Part shown: in pieces, positions 23,301-37,400 of the stretch
Position numbering within the stretch: the first letter of the stretch is position 1
How the letters are laid out: the number at the start of each line of letters is the position of its first letter
Origin: Pocillopora verrucosa
Taxonomy: Eukaryota; Cnidaria; Anthozoa; Scleractinia; Pocilloporidae
Assembly: GCF_036669915.1 (NCBI RefSeq)
Contig: NC_089323.1
Location: 20,751,708-20,815,707, forward strand
Length of the DNA: 64,000 nucleotides
Direction: 5' to 3'
Notes under the pieces: model-generated
What the model saw: only the letters and a program-made list of their open reading frames with translations
What the model was told of the DNA's origin: nothing
Databases searched by the model: none
Position numbers and translations under genes: made by a program

Positions 23301-26300
23301 ATTTTCCTCTTTATTCCAACAAAGATAAAAAGTATTAAAGAAAGGAGAAAAGGGTCAAATGTGAACTTAATGATTGAACATCTTACTGTAGCTTCAGCCT
23401 GACTTTTTTCATCTTTAAGAACTGCATTGACACCAAGGTCCACCATATCAGCTGTGACAGATTGATTGGCACGGTGATACTGTGCACTGCCAGACAAACC
23501 TGATTATACAAGGATCAATGTTAGCAACTGTGCATCAACCCCTTCCCTCAACCAACATTAACTCTACCTTGTCATCAGTTGACTGTTGTTGGGTTATTGA
23601 CATTGATCCTTATACAAATGCTTTAGTTTAAATGATATACTGTGCGCAAACATATGAAAGTAATACTTGAATCAGCAATGAAGTCGCACAGGTAAATAGC
23701 TTCTTTTTCATTAATTTAATTTTCTTAATAAGTGAGTAGGGTTTGGCATTCCCAATAATTTTATTGATTCATATCGACTGGCTTTTCAAATTCAACCAAA
23801 ACTACAATGCTCTCATACATTACAGCAACAAAATGGTTAATAATTCAAGCAGTAAGTAAAACTTGATTCTCTACACGTTCTGGATGGAAAAAGATATTAT
23901 AAGAAACTGTAAATAAAGGTATATTGCACATTTCCCTGAAAGATAAATAAATATTTTTAGAGTAGATCCCAGAAAGCATTGAAGACACAGATATTAACAG
24001 AGTTCACAACCACTCTCAAAGTGGGTGGTGAGGGTCTGGGAAGAAGTGACAAGGAAAAGAGTGACTTCTTCCTCCACTCTCCCTCCTTTGCCCCCCCCCC
24101 CCTCCTTCATCTGTTTTTCCCTCAATTGCCTTTCTTTTCAAATCATTCCCACAAAATTAGTTCCTTGAAGAGGTTGCTGAGATGTCAAATAGAGAACTCT
24201 ATTGTAAGAGTGATGGTACGTACTTGTTTTACCCCAGGAGAAGAGCAGATACCATTTCTTGGTTAGATCTCTAAAGTAGACTGCATTTGAGGTAAGTTTA
24301 CGAGTGACCCTGAGGTAGAGAGACAGAAGAGAAATTGTTAACTTGAAAAGAGAAATAAAAAGTAAAACTCATTTGAAAAATCTTTGAGAATCCATCCCTT
24401 TATTACAATTTTTTCTTTTTTCAGCATCAACACTAAGGTTGTTTCCAACATATTTCCATGACAGTAGCCAAAGACGTTCATCAGTCAAAGGGTAAGGAAC
24501 AGTGGGATCTCATGAGCATTTGATGGGTTAAGAGGATGGCACAAGTTTTCTAAACCAATCAGAGAGCAAAGTAAAGAAAGACAAAGCAATGAAAATTGCT
24601 CTGTTTGTTACTAAGACTTGTCAGCAGCCTTTTTTACCAACCTGCACTTTATCCCACCATCCTCATAAACTATCTTGTCAAAGGTGACGTCAGAGTTACC
24701 AGTCTGAGAGAGAAATTATCTTATGAAGGATCTTATCACCCAATATGTTCTACTAATTATGAGGATGACACTGTCATGCTATAAAGAAATAGCCAGATAT
24801 TCCTCACCAGGTCCTGTCGGACAACACTGTGACCAATAGAATAGAAATGACGAAATTCTGCCAAATTAGTTGCCATGGTAGTGCACATTATGGAGTCCAT
24901 CTTATCCTTAAGAAGGAGAACAACAAAAAAAGACAAAATTTGTTGCCTGAGAAAATGTATGAACATAAAAGATCATGAAAACATGCAAATAAGCTGAATT
25001 TTCTATGGTGTTTCCTCTTACCATTAGCTTATTTTCATTAAAAGCAACTGCCACCCAGCGCTCTTTAGCACTCATGTCTATGATAACATTTCTTCCAGAA
25101 ACATTGTAAGTGAAAAGATAGGTACAGTCTCCACTTCCAGCGCAGTTTGATGGTAAGGAGTAACACCCTTTGGTCTCTCCACATCCCTTTTTGTCAATCT
25201 ACAATGTAAAATGGTTCCAGAACAAAGGGTCATGGAAATAAGGCTTCATGATAGAAAACCATACATTTGCTGGGCCCATTTTTTGATAGCCTCACCTGAA
25301 AGCTCTCTGTTGAAGTCCCTCTAGTGACATTCTCCACTGGCGGACCGTGAACAACAGGTGAAGTAACTTTTTCCCAGAAAGTGGAATAGTTCTGAACGAT
25401 GGTTGCGCTATATATAGAAAATAAATAACATGTGAAAGTCTGCAAAAGGCAGCAGGGACCTCATATTTAAACATATTTCCTGAAGGAACTCTGTCTACAC
25501 AGTTAAACTGTGGAGTGCCTTGCACAAGGGGCTTAGTGTAACAAAACGCTTACAATAATGCAACAATCAATTCAAAGCTTCAACATTTCCATTTGGGCAA
25601 CCCACATACATTTGATTGTCCTTCATGCCTGGACAGTGGGGTGGAAAATTTGAACCTTGCCTGGGTGGGGTGGGGAATTTGAACCAAAAGTATCAAGTCT
25701 TTCCAGGGGAACACACATTTTATCTTTTAATATGGAGGTGCTTAAAGAAAAAGAGTTCACTTTCACAAGCAGATGGAGGAGGAAAGGAGGAGGAGGTCTA
25801 CAGGGTCTAAGTTTTAGGTTTCACCAAATAATTGACCATCAAATCTAGCACTTGGGAAAGGACATTTGAACTCAATTTTGGCCTTAGGGTGGGTTTTTGA
25901 TAAACTCCCAGGTGGAGGAAGGTGGAAACGTCAAATTGACCAACATATTACATTTCACAACCACCCCCGATTCCCCACCCCACCCCCAACCCCCCCATTT
26001 CAACATGTTAAGCTTAATATTATGACATTTAAAACAAACATATATGTTACTAACATGAAGCTGATGTTCCCTGCGCTCTTTTCAGGAGCCATCCAAGTGA
26101 ACTGAAGTGAATTCAAATTCTTAGCTGGCTTAGGATTGTTATGACCAACTGTGTTCTAAATATAAGCAAAAAAGAGAAACCAACAACAAGACATCTATAA
26201 CGTTTATTGACTATAAAAGAATTTGAAATAAATATGCAGTACCTTACCTTTGGATTACCTCCAGAACAGTAAAAATAAGCTGTATCTACAAGAGGAAAAA

Positions 26301-27057
26301 AACATGTCTGCTTGTCCATTAACACTTCCAAAAAAAAAGAAAAGGTATGACCACCATTCTTTCACCAAAGATCATCCAGAAATGTTGTATCCTTTGTCAG
26401 CCAGGGACTCCTGTTTCCTTTCTTTGTTTGTTTGCAAGAATAGTTAAGGAGAAAGTACTTGGGTCTAATTTGATGTCCTAGGGGTGTCAGCAGAATTCTC
26501 CAATGGGGGGGGGGGGAGTCCCATACAAGGGTTGTACTGGGAATTTTGGGGCATTCAAGTTTCAGTGTTGTAAAAAATTAACAATCTTCCATGGTAGAAG
26601 AAAACTTAGAAACCCCTTATTTTCATCTTAAGTTCATGGTAAAAAAGAAAAAGTTACTTTCTTGGATGTCTTGTTCCCATGAACTGTCTTGAATTATACG
26701 CAAGAAGTAAAAGAAGCAGTTTAGAGAATACATACAATTTGGAATTTGAGTAAATGTTCCTACTGGCCAAGGAATTGAACCTTTAGTCCCCTGTGCATTC
26801 AAAATGAATCCTGTAAAAGGCTGTGATCCTGAGATGGTCACTGTCAGGTTGTCTCCGGGGCTGTACAAGAGTGTGGATACATTGATGTTATAGGGAGGCA
26901 GTCCTTGTTGTGCCGGGGCATGTTTGTGGTGAGGGAACTTACTCTCACAGGTACTCAATGGAGGACCTTTAGAAAATCCCAACACAGTTGAGACACTAAG
27001 GAGCAGCAGCTGAGCTGTGACCTGAAATAGATTAAAAGAAAAAGTTTTTGCAAACAT
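17313..27057 (-). CDS. FRRS1-like: Ferric-chelate reductase 1-like protein, copy B (Reeler, two DOMON, cytochrome b561), complete
   Basis: Twenty-one phase-consistent exons give about 785 residues. In transcript order: 27057-26736 (signal peptide and Reeler), 26285-26248, 26155-26055, 25407-25297, DOMON 1 in 25198-25022, 24906-24808, 24703-24642, 24309-24233 and 23499-23387, DOMON 2 in 23212-23018, 22354-22253, 21809-21751, 21351-21272 and 21054-20935, b561 helices in 20233-20118, 19737-19651, 19243-19146, 19058-19000 and 18599-18420, a linker at 17980-17946, and a last membrane segment with tail HEHDHDS ending at 17313. Four helix histidines are conserved (VHGCLM, QLHRLL, GAHPITG, NWAHRG). 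Human FRRS1 has one DOMON; this copy has two related ones, whose first exons read IDKKGCGETKGCY and ITKDGCRKTKSCY. The DOMON 1 block is phase 0 at both ends. Likely at the plasma membrane or in endosomes, reducing ferric iron; substrate is inferred from family. Confidence 0.9.
17629..17818. mobile_element. TTAACCC-family MITE-like element, member 4
   Basis: Between the last two exons of FRRS1-like copy B. Left end TTAACCTTTCACTCCC, right end GGAGTTAACAGGTTA. Internal sequence shows the family's ATTCTGTCTTGGTCA motif near the right end. Confidence 0.7.
20288..20645. repeat. 20-bp minisatellite, copy B, about 18 units
   Basis: Eighteen 20-bp units of TAAAATCGGACACTAGTGTC type can be laid out, with changes mainly at the CGG/CAG/TTG positions and in the CACTAGTG palindrome. 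Intronic, orthologous to the six-unit array at 1692-1821. Confidence 0.9.
21932..22197. mobile_element. Inverted-repeat insertion present only in copy B
   Basis: Copy A reads straight through ATATCTAAACTGG at about 3096-3108; copy B carries about 266 extra bases there. The insert contains a perfect 20-bp inverted repeat, AACAAATAGATTCCAAGTTG at 22061-22080 and its complement at 22178-22197. No coding capacity. TAA at both ends could be a target-site duplication. Confidence 0.75.
22479..22673. mobile_element. TTAACCC-family MITE-like element, member 5
   Basis: Copy B orthologue of the element at 3390-3583, same length and ends. Confidence 0.75.
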
Positions 27058-28599
27058 CACAGTTTTTTTAAACAATGCTTTTTTTACCTTTACTTTTTTC
27101 AGGTACACTAAGAAGGTGATTTAGACCTACCCAAGGACATAAGGTAATAATGAAATTGATTAGATGCTTGAGACAAGAGGTTGTTAAATCTTGTTGCTTA
27201 GATTTGGAACATAAATGAAGAAAACACATTATCTTAGCTACAATGTTGAGTGTGTGCCTTTGTAAAATTGTGTTTTCCAATCTAATGCATTTTGATCAGC
27301 GCAAAAAAAGAATCAAAATTATTGACTTGCCTGTTAATATAATTGAAATTCATTCACGGTGATTAAATTCATAACTTGACTCTGTGGTGGGAATACATTA
27401 TAATTGTATTTGACATGCAATGTTTATTTGCAAATGTTACAATAAATAGGTTGAGCTAATGGTTCGCAAAGTGCAAATAATAGAGATTCCAAACTGGAAT
27501 TCTTCCAGTTTTACCGTCTTAATAATGATCATCTTAACTTAAACCTCATTTCTTTCAAGTCGGTCCCACTTTCCTTTGCAATTTCAAGGGTGACAGCATT
27601 TTCTGGAGAAATCCACTATTTTAATGCCAAGCAATACAAAGTTAAATCCAGAACATTTAGTGGATGGCGTCCAGAGAGTGGGATGTATGAGTTAAGCATT
27701 TAAAATGCCCACGTCCTAACGTCAAACTAACCTTATCTCATATTACAAAGGTTGTCGCACAGCTTGATGTTTTATTGACTCAGTGTTCTATCACGGATGA
27801 ATCGATAAAGATTTTCAGAATAGTTTAAAGTAGAGAGAGAACTTAACGGTAGACTGAGGATCCACCCTTTAAAAAATTTTGAGTCCTCTACGCACATAGG
27901 AAACTAAGTACTTAAAAAGGCGCCTTTGCTAAGGTACTTACGTCAACATCGGCTTATTATCAGTTACTGGGGCAAACGAATAATTATTCTTGATTCAGAA
28001 TACGTTAACTTGGTTCCGGCTTCAAGTTCAATGCAGGGATTACTGAAATTAATTGAGTTACGTAAGTGAATGGAACGCAACAACCGCAGCGAGGCCGAAG
28101 GTAGACAATATTTGTTGTCATTCGAATGTAATCGAGATGATATTACTCCTCTTAGTATAATTATCAAAATCTACGGTAACATGCGACAGAGATATGACAC
28201 TGAAGCTCATAAGAATGAAGACAAACCTATTAAAAAAGTTTGATTTCAATTTAGACAACAGTAACATACAGCAAATATTCCAGTTAACGTACACATGACA
28301 TCGAGGTATTGTGCATTTGATCATCAGCGAGCATGTCGCATCAGAAAAATTCGCTTGGAAAAATTATTTTCAATTGTTATCAACAATAATTAGAATTAAA
28401 ATCACCTGTAACACGAAAATCATAGTGGTTTTCCGCCACGGATATTTCCTTAGCGAAATTTTACAAGTGGCTGCCGACTATCGAGGTCTCACACAAGTGA
28501 GCAGTCACGCAGCAACCTGGAAAGCGTGACGCTTGATCTCTTAGGCTTCCCACTCCTCCTCAAACCTTACATTTTCCCCATACTTTAGTAGATTTCAAA

Positions 28600-30581
28600 A
28601 TGGCTGCACAGGCTGTGAAAACCCGTCAGGTAATAGTACCTTTTTCGTGAATCACAAGTTCTGCAGCGTGGTTTTTTGATAATTATCTTACTTTCTAGAC
28701 TGCGGCAATTATCGAAGGAACCCACACAGAAGTGTTTTGTTCTGCTTATCAGGACAGAATCTTTTTGATCGTTTCACAGTTTGAGAAGATTGGAACGTTG
28801 GTGAGTGTTGGTGTCTAAGTTTTTGTTACATTTTTTCTTTGATAGCTGTTTCGGTGATTGCATGATTGAGTGATGATTTACACCAAGATCTCTGAGCGTA
28901 AATTAGAATAATTTCAACCATCGTATCAAAAACAATTTTGAGCTTCATGTGATCTTTGGCTGATATGTATTGTGACATTATCCATAACACGTTTTCACTC
29001 CTAAGATCTCATTTGTAATCTTCCTTTTTGTCTTGCTTAAATTTTTATCATGTATGGTTGGAGAATTTTGTTTTGGATCAACTAATAAACCCCTAGTTGA
29101 TGTTTTCCTGTATTTTCATCACTTGTCTGCTAGGTTTTGTATTGATATTTTCAGGTGAAATTTTGTTTTGGTTGCCCATGGGAGTTATTAAAAGGGTTGA
29201 CAGGAGGTTGTTCGAACATATTTGCTGGTGTTGTTAATCATTTCAAACGGTCTGATGGGCTTCTTTGGATGTGAAGTTGCATCAGGTTCCCAATAGGCTC
29301 CTCGTAATCCTTTTGTCATTGAGAACTTAAAGCTTTGAGTATGTTAATTTGCATAAACTAAGTTCCTTCAAAAATCATCTGTGCATTGAACACCCTTGCA
29401 GGTTAGTGTAAATAGGATGTCTCCAACAGAGAGCTCATCCAAAAGAGAGGCACAGACATTCAACACAAGAATACTCATGGGCAGTGATGAGGTTTGTTCA
29501 AGTTCTATACTGTTGTCTAGTTCTGCGTAAACTCCATCAATCTCAGAGGTGATCAAATGCATCTTCTCCATGGGATATGAACTCATTGCTAAGTAAGTAG
29601 ATGGCAAGAATTTAGGAAATTATCAACTACAGAACACAGTAAATTTACTGGTGACCAGTACCAAATTCACTGAGCTATCATGCAGGGAAATGTGTAAGAC
29701 TTCATAATCTTAGCAGGTTTTCTTTAAGCCTGCAGAGCAGGCATAAGCAGGCATAAGCAGGCAAAGGTAATCAAGTGCTCAGTATTTTGTTAGGGAAAAT
29801 TATGGCCCCCTTCTTTTAATTAAATGACAAAAGAAGGCTGTGGAGAGAAAGAAAATTGCACCAGGGGTAAGATTGGGGAAGTGAAGATTTTCACCTTTCC
29901 TGCCCCCCCCCCCCCCCCTCCCCTCATTACCTTTATCTCCAAATCAAACATGGCTGGTTGAATAAATGATTGCAAGCTTCTTAACATTAATTCACCCTTA
30001 TAAGATGCCTGCACTGCAGGCTAGTTTTCTTTATGAGTATGTCTGTTCTCCAGACCAGGCCTTAAAGCTGTTAATCCTGAAGGAAAAAAAAGGAACAAGA
30101 AAAGACTGCAAAAAAGTAACATTTTCATGCCCACTAAATTAATTAATAAGCTAATAAATATAATGGGTAATTTAGTGTTAACAACTGAGTTGAAAACGTA
30201 AATTAGCCACCGTAAAGGGTAAAAAAGCTAAACTTTTGAGCGTTAGCCCTTACCTTTGTAGTCTTTTAAGGTGTATGAAGAGATTCACTCTAAATACTGT
30301 CAATGAGTGGAAAATTATTCATGATTACAACAGGTTTTTGAGAGGATGGACTGTTACTGACAGAAGGTTAATATCACTTCATTCATTGACTTATGTTTGT
30401 ATTTATTTTTTAACATGTTATTACATTGCAGGAAATCTGGCATGTTTATGCTAAACAGATCGGAGCCCTTATAACTGAGCATGCCAGCAAACCAGTTCTT
30501 TTGGGTATTGCCCTCAAGAAACATTCACCACAGATACTACAGCAGATTTTAAAACTGCTTGAAACAAATAGAGTCTGGTGA
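28600..30581 (+). CDS. PSMG3: Proteasome assembly chaperone 3, intact copy B
   Basis: Four exons, 28600-28629, 28699-28800, 29402-29491 and 30432-30581, all phase 0, encode 123 residues (human PSMG3 is 122). Recognised by VFCSAYQDRIFLIVSQFEKI, by the middle stretch ending ILMGSDE, and by the C-terminal EIWHVYAKQIGALI...KPVLLGIALKKHS...LETNRVW, all lining up with PSMG3. In known systems PSMG3 pairs with PSMG4 as a heterodimer that guides 20S proteasome alpha-ring assembly in the cytosol. It lies head-to-head with the FRRS1-like gene (1.5 kb between starts). This appears to be the only intact copy in the window. Confidence 0.93.
28991..29199. mobile_element. TTAACCC-family MITE-like element, member 6
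   Basis: In PSMG3 copy B intron 2, orthologue of 11718-11916, ending GGGAGTTATTAAAAGGGTTG. Confidence 0.65.
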
Positions 30582-31413
30582 TAAAGTTTACCTGTCTTAG
30601 ACAGGAAATGTACAGACTCCTACACAACAATAATTATTGCAATTATTTACAAATGAGTCTGATAAATTTCTGGACAGTGAAAAGTTTAAATCTCAAGCTT
30701 GTTACTCCATGATATAGCTGTGAGTATCAAAACAAGAGCATACAATGCAGAAAAGCCCATAATCATTGATTTTGGAGCCTTTGAATCCAACCATTAATCG
30801 TCATTCACTTTTAATATATATATTTTTAAAGTTTCATCTTATGTGAAGCACTTTTTCTTCATGTAAATACATAATACGACTAATAACTCAAAGGAAAATG
30901 TTTTGTTAAATTAGGTAATAATTTGATGTTTATTTACAGATCTTTTGCTTTCTTCTGCCATCTGTATAACTTTCAAATTAATGCTTCTCTTTCTTCCTTT
31001 GGACATTATAAAACACTATAAGTTGAGCCTGAGGGCAGCAAGTTGAGGAAGTCAGTGCTGCACTATGAACCAAATGGCAGTTGTAATCTTTCAATGAATA
31101 GCTTCTAAACTTGGATGTATTTGACAAAACAAACTACAGATAATCTGTTTTTATGTTTTTGTACACAATTTACAATGTTCTCCTTTTAGATCCAGGTCTT
31201 ACTTCTGGTAATTTAATATTACTACCATTTAGACCACAAGTTGTGTGAAATTAGACAAACTTTACTTCAAACTAACCCTTGTAAAGATTGGGTCTACCAT
31301 AATCATGGCTATAGCTTTTGTACAAATGATGACAACCTTAAGGGGGGCACTGCATAACACTCAGATGAACCACCCTGCATGAGTGGAAGGTGTCAGAAGC
31401 TCTTTTAAACCCT

Positions 31414-34400
31414 TTAAAAGTCTTCATCATCAAAATCTTCTATAACATCATCATCATCTCGAGGCATCTCAGAGGTTCCTTGTGAATCACACTCTTCACC
31501 CATGGCCAGGCACTTATTAGCTCCCTGGGTGCCACTCCCATTTGGTTGGGAACTAACATGGACTTCGTCATCATTATCACTATTCATACCACAGTCTTTT
31601 TCATCAAGCATATCTGTGCCACCCCTACAAATAAAAAAACCGAAAAAATATATTGTTTTTGGAAGTGAAAAGTTGGCATCTGAACCACAATCAGTATGAA
31701 ATTTATCTGCTTGCTTCTACGTAGTTCATTATTGGACATTACCTGAATGGATGCTTAGATTTTCTGAAATTGCTGATAGCTTGCAAGAAGGCAATTTGTC
31801 CTAAACACAAGAAAGATTAACAATTCAGTTAACTGAGAGTGAATGGAACCTTAACCATCCCAGAATTCTGATGAGGTTTTAGGTTTGTCACAAGGAGGAG
31901 GAAGAAGAATAATAAATAAAGACATAGTCAAATTCATAAAAATGATAAATAAACAAAATAGTTCATATTGTAACAAACCAGGTGTCCGCAGGGGAACATC
32001 AGTGATGGCCAAGTATGGAAGGACCTCTGTTTGCAGAACTAATGATGGACAGTGGTAATCTTAGGAAGTCAACAAAATTATCGCTGTCAACCAAAATAAC
32101 ACTTCTTTATTTGGGGTTAGCAAGATTCTAGATCTCAACCCTACTACTTCCCTCCCCTTCATTAACAATATTGCCTACTTGTTGGTTGACAAGTCCCCTT
32201 TGGCCACAGCAAAATGATTTAGTGATGACAGCACAAGTCTCACCTCTGAAGAGATCTTGTGCAGTGTTAACACCATCCCGCATCTGAAAGTAATTCAGTA
32301 TCACACTACCATCATCATCATCAGTACCAATTAAAAATAAACATCTCAATCTTAGTTCTGTGAGAGGGTCATTTAAACCCATATTAAAGTATGCAACATT
32401 TTATAGTTTTCAATGGATTTTGTACAACATACTTTTTTAAGTGACTGTATTGTCATAAGTTTAAATTAAATGTATAAATTATGGAAGGGGGAAGGGGCAT
32501 AACTATGCTATTGCTAGTATGTTTTCATCAATATTTTTATTTCCCTGTTAACTCACATAAAGAAGCAATTTGAACCTCCACTTTTATCCTGAAATAATTT
32601 ACCTTCTTATTGACCTCAAACAACTGTGGTTTATGAAGTGGTCTCCATCCTCTCCCTGACCCACTAGAACTTGATGATGTCCCTGCTGATCTGCTGTTAA
32701 ATATCAACCCTCTTGCTGCCAGACATGAGCTGTACTCCTTCATGGAGGACTGAAACTGTGATATTATTACGAGGACTTTTTAGCATTTGTTTGACACGAC
32801 AGCCCCTTTGTGAACAAAGTTTATTATCCAGATAAACAATTGCAATGGCCCTCTGCAACTTGAAGGAAGCTACTCCTATGGTCCACGAATCGTGTAATCA
32901 AGTAATTTTTTTTTCAATCACGTTGGGTATCAACAGATGAAAAATAAAATGAGAGATCTTTACCATCCATTCTTTAGTCATGTAGTCTGCTTCACTGAAA
33001 TGTTCACTAATATTCACCTAAGAATCATAGACAGAAAAAAGATCAAAATTATATGAAAGTATGTTGCAATGGTAGGTGGACAATACAAATCAAAATGACT
33101 TCTTTTACAAATAATTTCGATCAATTTTAAGCCCAAATTTATATATAAACACTGTGTTGTTACATTAAATGGGTTGAATGGAGTTCTGAGGTATTAAGCA
33201 ACAACTGTATATAATGCTATACCTGTACATGTTACTTAAACTGTTATTAAAGAAGAGAGCTGTAAATGATTTAAGTACTAGAAATATTCAATGGGACATT
33301 CTTTACCTACCACATCATCAATATTAGCAGAGAATTCCAAATAATTCTGATGAAGGTAGAGATTAAAAAATTCACTTGAGAGATGTGTTTTCTCCAACAC
33401 TTCCTGCATAAAAAAGGAAACAGGCCACTTATTACCCTGGATAAGAATATCGAAAATAATTGTTGACATTTGTCTTTTGGGGTTATTCATATTAGGTGAT
33501 ACACATTTTGAAAAAAAAAGCTTGCTCATAAATCTATTCTGAGGGTATTTATATATTCCTCCTTACTAAAAAAAGATATTACCCTTCTCATGAGGACTTT
33601 ATGATTTACTGTTATTATAATTAGTTTTTAAGTTCTGAATTTTTTAAGGGATAGAGTGCTTATTAACAATATAAGCTCTGAAAATCCAACATGACAACAA
33701 CATAAAATAAATATTTGAAAATAATTTTCATACTACCTCTGGACAGAACAAAAGCTGGTTTCTGGCATGATGTGACAGGTGAGATGGAAGCAAGTCTGAG
33801 TCGGAAAGTGTTGGATCTCCTTTACAAAAAAAAAAATCAATGTTTAGAGTCTTTTTACACACTACCTTCAGGAACCAAAATTACTATCATTTCTAAAACA
33901 TAACATGAAACATGTTTATTATAAATATCACAGTTTTTTATGCACTGCTTTTCAGGTACTCCCCTTTGCATCTACCAACAGGCAGAGAATTTTAATGCAA
34001 CATAAATAACTCACTTTTACAATACAGTATTTTCCCTAGAGCTCTGAAGAGGAACAAAGCTGAGTCTCTTCCACCAATAGCAGTGACTGCTTCTGATTCA
34101 AGGTTATTTCTTGTCTCTTTTCCATAGAGAAGACATTTAGAGGATAGCTGAACTGATTCTGAAGTGTTCATCTTGTTTGGCAGTGAACTACTTGTTTTCT
34201 TTAATTTTGACTTGTTTGGTTTTCTGTCATCTTTCTTTGTCACATTAGACCCCTTTTGGGTGGTGCGTGATTTATCTGTGACAGTTGAATTTCAGATCAA
34301 AGGTTATAACTTGGAAAAAATTTGAAGATTATCATGTTTTATGGTAACTTTCCGTGCAAAAGGAAATGTGATCTGTAATTAGAAAATTAAAAAATTCAAA

Positions 34401-37400
34401 ATGATCTACTGCAATTACTAAAATTCTTAATGTGACACAGGGAAAATCTCTGGAAACCTCATCATTGATCCCAGCAATCTCACCTTTTGAAGAGGAGAAC
34501 TGGAGACCATTGATAGCTGTGCGAATGTCTCCTCCACTGTTCTGAGCCAAGAGCTGAACAGTATCTTTAACTAGAATCTCAAATGTTGTTTTATTCTGCT
34601 AAAAAGGGAATATAAATAATGTAGAAATTTAGAAACTGAAATCTTACCAAGTGAATGATCTTTTCAATAATTAGCAACTCTTGACCTTTTTGTGGTTTTC
34701 TTTATCTTTAGACTTTTTGCATCAACTAAGGATTATAGCGGGGGAAGAGGGAAAATGAACCCTTAACCTCCCATAAGTGACCAACACAGCATTTCTCCCT
34801 ACAATAGCACTATAATATCAAGTGGAAAAGTATTGAGAATGAAGGGAAAAATCATTAAGGGAATTATCAACTGATCAAATGCCAAATTCTCTACACTAAC
34901 ATCAAAAGAACTGTATGGCAGATAGTAAGAAGAATTACTAAAAAGATCTTGGGATGAACTGATAAATAGGAGAGGTGTCTTATTTACCAGTTGAGCTTCA
35001 GTTGATATTATTCTGTTCAAGGCTTTCACCAAGCTGGTCTGTGCGATTGGGTTGAAGCTGTTAGTGACAAATTTAATGTAGTGTTTAGTAGAATATAATC
35101 TAACTATGAAACAAGGCAAGTCTACATATATGAACGTTGAACACCTTACGTTAGTTACAATACTTTTACCTGATGTTGTGAATCTTCAGTTTTTCCTGAA
35201 CATCTTTGGGAAGTAATTTGTGAACATTTGAATCACCATGGTGGCTGTCAGAGATGACAAATACTATAGGAACTTGCCCTCTCTGTTTATATGTGCTGTT
35301 GAGCAGTTAGAAACATGATCATGATAAAATATTACATCCCACATATATCTGTCAGTTTACCATTCCCCACTAAAATTTGAAAAACAACACTGACTTCTTT
35401 CATATATTTGTGATGCATAAAGGGAAACCTTTTCAGATTGATTCAGAGTAGTCTAAAAACCAATTATTTCTGTCACTATAACTTCATCCTAGTCAAAATT
35501 TGATATTTTTGGGATTCAAACTAAATCAACATCACTTACCTCAAAACCTCTTGAAGCTTTGAAGCCTCTCTGAAAAATATATTTGGAAGGTCCTACAAAA
35601 AAAGTGCAGACAGGTATAAAGAAATTTAAAACATGCTACATAATTCTAAAATAAATCACTAGATCCAATGATAGCCACCAATCCTTCAACTACTATCACT
35701 TATGCAACAAAAGGTACACTTTAAAGTGATTGTAAAATTGTCATTGAATATTTTTAAACCTGGTAATAATCGCAACTACTGTAATACTACAATGAGAGAG
35801 CCCACTACTGAAATCATTAGCAGATGGTATCCAGTGGGGCCTATAGTGTGAGAATATCAAGGGTAATGCAAGCCTCAATTTACCTTTTCTTGCAATTAAA
35901 AGATATTTTTTTTTTATCAAAAACAGGCCTCTGAGAGTATGATGAAAGTAAGTTTTAAGACCTTTACAATATACTTACCTCTACCAGGACAATTTTCTTG
36001 ACAGAATTATCTCCCTTCCCACCGAATATTGACAAGGTGGGGTACTTGCTAGCATGAACTATGAAGTCTTGAAAAATTTTCACCTGGGATTGACTATGGC
36101 TTTTCCAGTTAAAATACCCTTCATCTGATGAGATATTATATACAGGGTGGGTATGAATGGTGCTGGTTAAAAAACTTTTGTCTTAATTTATATCTTAAAA
36201 AATATCTTAACCCAAAATACACATTAATATACTATACATGACATCATTGCTGAATCAAGATAAAACTACTGGTAAACTGAAATTAAGAAGAGTCCAAAAA
36301 AAAATATTACTTACACAGTTACTTCAGCAGTCCTTTTAGGTTATTTTCATTTATCAACCAGGATTTTCAGGTAGTTACATGTAAAAGTACTTCACTGCTG
36401 TAACTCTACCATTTCTAGTTACCTTCTGTATCACTAAGAGGATTGAGCCATTCTTGAACCTCAAATCCCAACTCACTAGCAAGTACATTGACTGTTGCTG
36501 TTTTGCCTGCTCCAGTTGGACCAGTCAGGAGTAATATAGAACCATGTCCCACCTGACAGGAAATTAAACAGTTTTAATGACAAGGTCATAATATGCTTTC
36601 ACATTTTAAATAATTTCCAGCAACAAAAAACCTCAAGTCAAGGAAAGGAAACATTTTATGCCTTTATAAATTATCTGTGTCCCTATATGTCTAAAATATT
36701 AATAATGATAAAAAAGATGCCTCTCACTCAAATTTATTCAATTGTTTACTGACATGTTTATTCAGTTTTTTTTCAATGTATTTATTTATTCCTCTACTTA
36801 TTCATAACATCCAACCATAAAAGAACAAAAGTTAGATGGATTAGTTGAGGACTGTTTTTTAAAGATCTTAGCTACATAATTAAAAGATCATTCATGACTT
36901 CAAATAAATTGACTAATAAACCTATCACAAAATTATATCCCAATAATCACTTAACATATAGAGAAGCCTTGACTGTGCTCTGTTCTGTTGTAAAGCACGC
37001 AGGAAGCAGCTAGAGCACGAAAGAAGAGTAGGGGGAAACACATGACATAGTCAAGTGTTTCTCCCTACTTCTTGAGTGCTCTAGCCGCTTCCTAAGTGCT
37101 TTACAACAGAACAGAGCACAGTCAAGGCTTCTCAATTTGTCTTATAATAAAGAATCTATTAAATTCACCAGGAATTATTTTCAATTTTCAAAACAAATCT
37201 TATTTCCAAAGCAAACAACAGTACCGTCAGCATGCTCTATGCTCTCATAAAGCACGCTACCATAAGCCAATCAGAATCCCTGTTAGAATGGTTCAAATAA
37301 TCTGATTGGTTGTACAAGACTAAAGCTGTCAAAAATGTCAAACCATCAAAGTTCAATAACTATCAAAGTTCATATTCTGCAATAGTTTACAAACTAAAAT

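Larger units (their letters stand above)
18626..34856. repeat. Segmental tandem duplication, copy B (part matching window 1-14800)
   Basis: Direct repeat of the left part of the window. It retains the DOMON 1 exons, the full PSMG3 exon 3 and the intervening RAD17 exons that copy A lacks. Copy-B-specific changes are an expanded 20-bp minisatellite (20288-20645) and a 266-bp inverted-repeat insertion at 21932-22197. Confidence 0.92.
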
